This document shows positions 14,163 to 18,356 of a stretch of DNA of 18,356 nt, piece by piece. Below the pieces are notes generated by a model. That model saw only the letters and a list, made by a program, of their open reading frames with translations. It searched no databases and had not been told where the DNA came from. This stretch comes from CAZWRK01 sp964635875. GTDB lineage: Bacteria > Pseudomonadota > Gammaproteobacteria > Burkholderiales > Aquaspirillaceae. Location of the stretch: contig CAZWRK010000084.1 in assembly GCA_964635875.1 (NCBI GenBank), forward strand, positions 1 to 18,356, given 5' to 3'. Position 1 is the stretch's first letter. Every line of letters begins with the position of its first letter. The translations under genes were made by a program, and so were the position numbers.

Positions 14163-14846
14163 TCACCAGGCGAGCCAGGTGTTGGTGCCGGCGTCGACGC
14201 AGATGGCGATGACGCCCGTTCCCGACGCCGAGGAGAAGGCCGCGTCCGCGGCAGCGCCGTTGATCGTCCCGCCGGAGGGCGGGTAGACCTTGAGGATCTT
14301 GTCGGAGACGCCGTTGCCGATGTAGACCGTGCGCCCGGTCACCTTGTCGCCGGTGTGGATCCGGACGCCCTTGACGTCGTCCGCGGCGGTCGTCGGGTAC
14401 ACGCGGGCCGTGCCGGCCGGCAGCACCCCCGCGTCGGCCGTGGTGGTTCCCGCGGCCGCCGTCGAGCCGCCGATCGCCGTCGCCGCGTCTGCGGCGTCCA
14501 CGACCTCCGCGGTGCCGGAGCCGGTAAAGCGGATGGCCTTGTTGGCGGCGGAGGTCAGCCCGGCGATCGCCGTCAGCTCCGCGTCGACCGCCTGGCTGGC
14601 CACCCACGTCGTGCCGCCGTCCACGGTGATGTAGAGCGCGGCGGACACGGAGCTCGCGTCCTTGCGAAGGTACACCATCGTGGCCCCGGAGGCCCGGCCG
14701 TACGCGCCGGACGGCGCGCCGTCGCCGACGAGGATCTCCACGTAGTCGGTGGTGTCACGCGTCGCGTCATCCGACAGGCGCAGCGCGCCCCCCTTGATCA
14801 CGACGTCGCGGAAGTTCGGGCCAATGGAGGGGGTGGAGTCCGCCAC
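14163..14846 (-). CDS. 227-aa fibre- or decoration-like protein
   Basis: GTG 14846 has GAGG six nt upstream. The N-terminal part contains MVYLRKDASSVSAALYITVD and GGTTW (about 58-81). A fibre-type linker follows (VDAELTAIAGLTSAANKAIR, FTGSGTAEVVDAADAATAIG; about 88-127), like the one in the tail fibre gene. The C-terminal part (about 145-227) has TVYIGNGVSDKILKVYPPSG and TINGAAADAAFSSASGTG, a small beta domain often seen at the ends of phage fibres and head decorations. It sits between the tail terminator and tail tube genes, not with the fibres. Surface decoration or a neck fibre are possible. Confidence 0.65.
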   Translation of the reverse strand: MADSTPSIGPNFRDVVIKGGALRLSDDATRDTTDYVEILVGDGAPSGAYGRASGATMVYLRKDASSVSAALYITVDGGTTWVASQAVDAELTAIAGLTSAANKAIRFTGSGTAEVVDAADAATAIGGSTAAAGTTTADAGVLPAGTARVYPTTAADDVKGVRIHTGDKVTGRTVYIGNGVSDKILKVYPPSGGTINGAAADAAFSSASGTGVIAICVDAGTNTWLAW

Positions 14847-14860
14847 GGAGTACCTCGGGT

Positions 14861-14882
14861 CTGTGACGTACTACACGCCGGC
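14861..14882 (-). repeat. Copy 1 of a 22-bp repeat before a late gene
   Basis: The plus-strand CTGT-nnn-GTACTACACGCCGGC matches the copy at 18067-18088 at 19 of 22 positions, including an exact 15-mer. It lies in the gap just upstream of the 227-aa gene's GTG. A non-coding repeat placed before two late genes suggests a regulatory site, such as a late promoter or an operator, but no -35/-10 pair is clear. Confidence 0.5.
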
Positions 14883-14904
14883 TTCGGCGCTCCGACGGAG
14901 AAAC

Positions 14905-15351
14905 TCAGGCCAGCGGCAGCTGGTGCCGCGCGGTGAAAAAGATCTCGCCGTTCATCCACCCGTCCGTGCTCACCGTCCTGGAGCTCGACGCGAACCGGAG
15001 CAGAAGTCCTTCGCTCTGCTGAATGGTCAGGACCGCGGCAAGTAGGAGCTGCTCCGCGTCGAGGCCTGCGTCGTAGGATGCGACCTGGTCGAGCGCCGAC
15101 ACGTTCAGCGACCACCGGACGCCGACGCGGGTGTCGGACAACGTACCGTCCGCCGGACGCTGCCGGTCCTTGCCCAGGGTCGCCGTCGTGGGCACCCCCA
15201 CCGCATAGGACTGGTGCAGTCGGTTCTCGCCGTCCCCACCAGCCCCGAAGACGTCGTACGGGTCCGAGGCCTCGCGCCAGCTCGACAGCCCCGCCCCCCC
15301 GGTGATGGCCGCCACGACTCGCTGCCGGACGGTCTTCACGCTCAGCGCCAT
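14905..15351 (-). CDS. Tail terminator / completion protein candidate
   Basis: 148 aa. ATG 15351 shares a base with the connector stop (TGATG). It begins MALSVKTVRQRVVAAITGGA, has TRVGVRWSLNVSALDQVASYD and a helix (LDAEQLLLAAVLTIQQSE), and ends EIFFTARHQLPLA. The N-terminal helix, central sheet and closing strand, the size, and the position between the head-tail connector and tail tube suit a gpU-like protein that caps the tail tube. The assignment is mostly from order. Confidence 0.6.
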   Translation of the reverse strand: MALSVKTVRQRVVAAITGGAGLSSWREASDPYDVFGAGGDGENRLHQSYAVGVPTTATLGKDRQRPADGTLSDTRVGVRWSLNVSALDQVASYDAGLDAEQLLLAAVLTIQQSEGLLLRFASSSRTVSTDGWMNGEIFFTARHQLPLA

Positions 15352-16115
15352 CAGATCCCCCAGCTCCCGCGCCAGCGCGTCGAAGGGGAGGCGTTCATGA
15401 GGGTGACGCCCTTGTTGGCGGACCGGAGATCGTCGCCGTCGGGCGCTGCCGAGTCCGCCGTCGCCTTCACGAAGCGCAGGCGGGCCCAGGCCAATTCGAA
15501 TTCCTTCTTGTGCCGTTCGGCGAGCTCGCCCCAGCGACCGCCTTGCGCGCGTGCGTAGTCGAGGCAGAGGAGGTGCAGCGTCAGCTCGAGGTGCACCTCG
15601 CGGAGCGACCAGTCCGTGACGATGTGCTCCGGGAAGACCCCCTGTCCCTCGAGCCGCCCGAGGATCCGTCGCCAAGCCTCGTCGATGGCGCCCTGGAACG
15701 TGGACACCCCCGACGCGCGCTGGCGGTTGAGGTCGCTGTAGACCGCCAGGATGTCGGTGTCGCTCACCACCGGGTAGACGGCGTAGAGCACCAGGGACAC
15801 GTCCCGTCGGTAGTCGCGGCGGGTGCCGTCCGGCAGGATGAGGTGCCAGATCTCGTAGTAGCCGCGGCCGAGCGACAGGGTGCTCGGCAGCTCCGTGGCG
15901 AGGATCGGGTAGGTGGCGACCGACGAGGCCACCGTCACCGGCGTCGGCGCGATCACAACCTCGCCGGCGGGGCCATAGAAGGCGAAGGTCGATCCGGACG
16001 CGGTGGGCGCGACTACCGCCCCATCCCGGTAAAGCGCCAGCGAGGCGGTCTGTGCGCGACCGCGCACCCGGTACTCCGGGTAGGGGGCGGCGACGCTGTA
16101 GGCGACCTCGCTCAC
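15351..16115 (-). CDS. Head-tail connector / adaptor protein
   Basis: 254 aa from GTG 16115, overlapping the 50-aa gene's stop (GTGA). Residues about 1-118 are beta-rich (YRVRGRAQTASLALYRDGAV, YYEIWHLILPDGTRRDYRRD), perhaps an immunoglobulin-like domain. Residues about 118-225 form a helical adaptor: VSDTDILAVYSDLNRQRASG, FQGAIDEAWRRILGRLEGQG and LREVHLELTLHLLCLDYARA, close to the gp6/gp15-like connector pattern that docks under the portal. The C-terminal 30 residues are probably flexible. A beta domain fused before a short connector makes it longer than the usual family members. Confidence 0.7.
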   Translation of the reverse strand: MSEVAYSVAAPYPEYRVRGRAQTASLALYRDGAVVAPTASGSTFAFYGPAGEVVIAPTPVTVASSVATYPILATELPSTLSLGRGYYEIWHLILPDGTRRDYRRDVSLVLYAVYPVVSDTDILAVYSDLNRQRASGVSTFQGAIDEAWRRILGRLEGQGVFPEHIVTDWSLREVHLELTLHLLCLDYARAQGGRWGELAERHKKEFELAWARLRFVKATADSAAPDGDDLRSANKGVTLMNASPSTRWRGSWGI

Positions 16116-16264
16116 TTCCGTGTCCCGTCCTCACGCTGCTCGTTGCGGATTCGCGCCTTGCGGGCCTCCTCCATCGCCTTCTCCGGCTTCTGACCGCCCT
16201 TCTCGATCAGGTAGCGGGCGGTGCGGTCGATGTGGTCCCGCCCGCCCTGCTTCTCCCCGCTCAC
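16112..16264 (-). CDS. 50-aa coupled small protein of unknown function
   Basis: GTG 16264 forms GTGA with the upstream stop, and the stop forms GTGA with the connector start, so it is locked between two structural genes. The product is highly charged and helical (DHIDRTARYLIEKGGQKPEK, AMEEARKARIRNEQ). No separate ribosome site is seen; coupling would supply ribosomes. Its length and the doubled overlap support a real gene that size cut-offs would miss. Function is unknown; a head-joining or assembly factor would suit its place. Confidence 0.6.
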   Translation of the reverse strand: MSGEKQGGRDHIDRTARYLIEKGGQKPEKAMEEARKARIRNEQREDGTRK

Positions 16265-16947
16265 GCGGCGCTCGCGGCGCTCGCGGCGCTGAGCTGGCGC
16301 AAAGCCCCGAGGGCCTCGTCGAGCCCCTGCAGGCGGGCCTCGGCGTCGTCGCGGGCCTGCTGCGCCGCAGCCAGGTGGGGCGTCCGCATGGCGCGCTCCT
16401 TGGCCCGGCGGAGGCGGGTGCGGATCTGGGAGACCACAGACTCCCGCGGTCCGTCCATCCGCTTGGAGGTGACCAGGGACCACCGCCAGAGGTCGTAGCC
16501 GTCCTGGTCGAACGACACCTCCCAGTGCCCGTCGGAGTAGGTGCGCAGGCGGTCCCAGGTGAGGAAGTAGCCCCGCGTCCCGTTCGCGCCGTCGTACTCC
16601 ACCATGTACTCGTCGATGTCGGTCAGCACGATCTGGCCGAACGTGTTCCGGGCCTTGGCCTCCACGTCGGAGGCGTCGAGTCCCTCCCCTTTCCTGGCCG
16701 GCTTCGTCCAGTTCACGCCGGGCATGAGCGCCAGGCGCTTGAGCGTCGGCACGAGCCGCCAGCCCTTCGACGTCTTCACCAACTCCCAGCTCGTCGGGTG
16801 CGCCGACAGGCGGAAGGTCTGCGTGCGCTCCCCGAAGTTCGGGAGCTTCCCGCCGTGGGCGGAGGCGGATGGCTTGCGCCCGACCGCGTAGCCGTCGTCC
16901 GTGGTCGTCAGCGACTGCGTCGCGGCTCGTTCTACTACCTTGGCCAT
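16261..16947 (-). CDS. 228-aa protein of unknown function in the head module
   Basis: ATG 16947, chosen over an upstream in-frame start, gives MAKVVERAATQSLTTTDDGY with AGGA in reach. About 35-160 is Trp/Tyr-rich and probably alpha/beta (FRLSAHPTSWELVKTSKGWR, VPTLKRLALMPGVNW, YMVEYDGANGTRGYFLTWDR). About 165-228 is a long charged helix (IRTRLRRAKERAMRTPHLAA, ARDDAEARLQGLDEALGALR) likely to form a coiled coil. It is between the capsid and connector genes. No family was recognised. A structural or head-assembly role is the simplest reading. Confidence 0.7.
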   Translation of the reverse strand: MAKVVERAATQSLTTTDDGYAVGRKPSASAHGGKLPNFGERTQTFRLSAHPTSWELVKTSKGWRLVPTLKRLALMPGVNWTKPARKGEGLDASDVEAKARNTFGQIVLTDIDEYMVEYDGANGTRGYFLTWDRLRTYSDGHWEVSFDQDGYDLWRWSLVTSKRMDGPRESVVSQIRTRLRRAKERAMRTPHLAAAQQARDDAEARLQGLDEALGALRQLSAASAASAA

Positions 16948-17038
16948 GGGGGTGTGTCCTGGGGTGAAGGGGCGGGCGGTCGCGGCGGTCCCGGGGACAC
17001 GACCGTGTTCCGCCGGGGCCGCCGCCCAAACGATCAGA
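16948..17038 (-). other. 91-nt gap between capsid and next gene, with GC hairpins
   Basis: No gene is seen here. The minus strand can form GGAACACG / CGTGTCCC (one mismatch, GT loop) near 16991-17010, within outer GC-rich complementary stretches (GGGCGGCGG with CCGCCGCG and CCGCCC). A partial terminator or an mRNA-stabilising hairpin after the highly expressed capsid gene is possible. No U tract follows. Confidence 0.35.
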
Positions 17039-17977
17039 TCAGGTGGAGCAGAGCACCCCACGGATCCGCTTCTGCTCGCGGACCGCGATGCCGTCGTAGC
17101 CGTTGGCCACGATCTGGTAGCTGTCCTTCGAGGCGTCGCGCTCGAGCTCGATGATGAGCGGGAGATCGGTGGGCTGCGCGATGATCACGTTGCCCCCAAG
17201 GGCCTGCTGCGGCATCGCGATGGAGTAGGCCAGCGCGCCGGCCGTCATCACCGCGTTCTCGTACTTGCCCGCGTTGGTCGTGATTTTCGTGGTGGGCATG
17301 AGGAGCATGCCGAGGATCATTTCCGCGCCCTTGGCCAGGAAGGCCTGGACGTCGGGGCGCTCCTTCTGGGGGCCGACCTCGGACCGCATGCTGTCGCGGA
17401 TAGAGCTCAGCGTCGCGGGCTTGAACACACCGAAGAGCTGGCCCGGATCGCCGATGTCGGCCGTGAAGCTGTCGAGCGTGTCGTAGAGGTCGTCGATCGA
17501 CCCGGTGCCGGAGGACGTGATGTTGGTGCTGGCCGCCGCCACCGCGGTGCCGAGCATGCCCATCCGGCCCGCGCGGAAGGAGCCCGCGAGGTTGAGTCCG
17601 AGGGCGATCGGGTCGAAGCCGAAGCTCGTCCCGACGGCGCGCGCCAGGCCGGTCTCGTCGATGCGCAGCGCGCGGCGGGCGATCGTGACGTCGGCGAAGT
17701 ACGCCGTCACCGAGCTCGCGGCGACGTCGGTGTCCTCCGCGGCCGTCGCGTCCATCGACATGCCCCAGCCCATGAGGAGCTGGCGGTGCCGCTGGACCAG
17801 GGAGCCCGTCCCGGTGCCGTCGGTCATGAAGATGATCGGGGTGTCGAAGGCGTCCGCCGTGTCGGCGAGCGCGAGGGCGACGGTCTTCTCGGCCATTGCC
17901 AGGGCGAGGAGCTGGCTCTCGGTGACGAGGCCGTTGCCGGAGGCCGGGGCGCCGGCGGCAAAAATCGCGATTGCCAT
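17039..17977 (-). CDS. Major capsid protein candidate
   Basis: 312 aa from ATG 17977 (MAIAIFAAGAPASGNGLVTE). A start nine codons earlier at 18004 cannot be excluded, as both have weak ribosome sites. It has the look of HK97-fold coat proteins: an N-terminal helix (about 17-45), a repeated alternating middle (TDVAASSVTAYFADVTIARR), then LYDTLDSFTADIGDPGQLFG, VFKPATLSSIRDSMRSEVGP, and a C-terminal sheet (GNVIIAQPTDLPLIIELERD, SYQIVANGYDGIAVREQKRI). Size, place between a scaffold-like gene and connector genes, and lack of enzyme motifs support the call. It could be another head shell protein. Confidence 0.72.
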   Translation of the reverse strand: MAIAIFAAGAPASGNGLVTESQLLALAMAEKTVALALADTADAFDTPIIFMTDGTGTGSLVQRHRQLLMGWGMSMDATAAEDTDVAASSVTAYFADVTIARRALRIDETGLARAVGTSFGFDPIALGLNLAGSFRAGRMGMLGTAVAAASTNITSSGTGSIDDLYDTLDSFTADIGDPGQLFGVFKPATLSSIRDSMRSEVGPQKERPDVQAFLAKGAEMILGMLLMPTTKITTNAGKYENAVMTAGALAYSIAMPQQALGGNVIIAQPTDLPLIIELERDASKDSYQIVANGYDGIAVREQKRIRGVLCST

Positions 17978-18030
17978 GGTGCGTTTCCAGAGGTGGGGGT
18001 TCATCCGCCGCTCTCTGCTGTTTCCCCTTG

Positions 18031-18042
18031 CCCCTTGCGGGG
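18031..18042 (-). promoter_or_regulatory. CCCC-GCAA-GGGG hairpin in the capsid leader
   Basis: On the minus strand CCCC (18042-18039), a GCAA tetraloop of the stable GNRA class, and GGGG (18034-18031) precede the capsid start. Such a tight hairpin in the leader may stabilise mRNA or tune translation. The stem is short, and chance occurrence is likely in DNA this GC-rich. Confidence 0.3.
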
Positions 18043-18066
18043 GTCGGGCCCGGTGCGACCGTTCGG

Positions 18067-18088
18067 CTGTCCGGTACTACACGCCGGC
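18067..18088 (-). repeat. Copy 2 of the 22-bp repeat, in the capsid gene leader
   Basis: Shares the exact 15-mer GTACTACACGCCGGC and the aligned CTGT with 14861-14882. It lies after the stop of the scaffold-like gene and about 90 nt before the chosen capsid start. Presence in two non-coding gaps with the same orientation toward late genes suggests a shared control site. Confidence 0.5.
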
Positions 18089-18095
18089 GCGGATC

Positions 18096-18356
18096 TCAGC
18101 GCTTGCCGAGCTCGCGCTGCAGCTTCACCAAGTCGTCGAGGCTCGTCGCCGCAGCGATGCGCTCGAGGCCGTTCGGCGCGCCCCCGGCCTGCGTTGCGGC
18201 CTGCCCGGTGACCGCCGGCGCCCAGGCGGGACGACCACCGGCGCCGGCGCCGCCGCCCTGGCCAGCGCCACCCGCACCTGCACCGGCACCCGCCCCAGTC
18301 CCCGCACCGCCACCCTGGCCGCTCGCGCCGGCCCCGGTCCCCGCACCGGCGCCGCC
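18096..18356 (-). CDS. Gly/Ala-rich scaffold-like protein, C-terminal part (cut by window edge)
   Basis: 86 codons run in from the right edge and stop at TGA 18096-18098. About 43 residues are nearly all Gly, Ala, Thr, Gln and Ser in imperfect repeats (GAGTGAG, GQGGGAG). A short segment follows (RPAWAPAVTGQAATQAG), then a charged terminal helix, LERIAAATSLDDLVKLQREL-GKR. A flexible body with a short C-terminal helix just before the capsid gene matches the general plan of scaffold or delta-domain proteins. With the N-terminus missing, a prohead protease-scaffold fusion or an unrelated linker-rich protein remain possible. Confidence 0.55.
   Translation of the reverse strand, partial: GGAGAGTGAGASGQGGGAGTGAGAGAGAGGAGQGGGAGAGGRPAWAPAVTGQAATQAGGAPNGLERIAAATSLDDLVKLQRELGKR

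Noticed and set aside
16901..18211. 436-codon plus-strand open frame opposite the capsid gene
   Set aside because: It is antisense to the capsid gene, is rich in Arg/Gly/Val/Glu without motifs, and has no supporting start context.

Overview
This high-GC window is part of a temperate, long-tailed (siphovirus-like) phage or prophage. A short plus-strand block (about 1-2637) carries a Gly/Asp/Tyr-repeat protein end, two tiny coupled genes, a tyrosine integrase, a possible attachment region and two small early genes. From 2641 to the right edge, everything is on the minus strand and reads right to left as a late operon. The host cannot be fixed from sequence. Very high GC, frequent GTG/TTG starts and a sigma70-like promoter would fit a high-GC proteobacterium, a myxobacterium or an actinobacterium.

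Late operon, in transcription order: Gly/Ala-rich scaffold-like C-terminus (cut by the right edge), major capsid candidate, 228-aa and 50-aa unknowns, head-tail connector, tail-terminator candidate, 227-aa fibre/decoration-like protein, tail tube candidate, tail assembly chaperone with a -1 frameshifted long form, 184-aa minor protein, tape measure, 1046-aa tail protein with sialidase-type Asp boxes, tail hub, tail fibre, an 87-aa unknown, a one-TM holin-like protein, an Amidase_3 endolysin and a 99-aa unknown. Ten adjacent late-gene junctions overlap by 1 or 4 nt (TGATG, GTGA or TTGA), so translation is probably coupled along the operon. Terminase and portal would lie beyond the right edge; no repressor or replication genes are in the window.

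The plus and minus blocks converge at 2637/2641, where both stop codons lie inside a long imperfect hairpin that looks like a two-way terminator. The 321-bp gap after the integrase (1732-2052) holds repeated CCCTGACG motifs, a 7-7-7 inverted repeat, a tight hairpin and a promoter. This arrangement fits an attP region next to int.

The clearest feature missed by ordinary gene calling is the programmed -1 frameshift at 13241-13247. It has an upstream Shine-Dalgarno-like stimulator, a GGGTTTT heptamer, a 5-nt spacer and a GC-only stem, and it joins the 133-aa chaperone to an 82-codon extension. No wholly new defence or mobile system was found.
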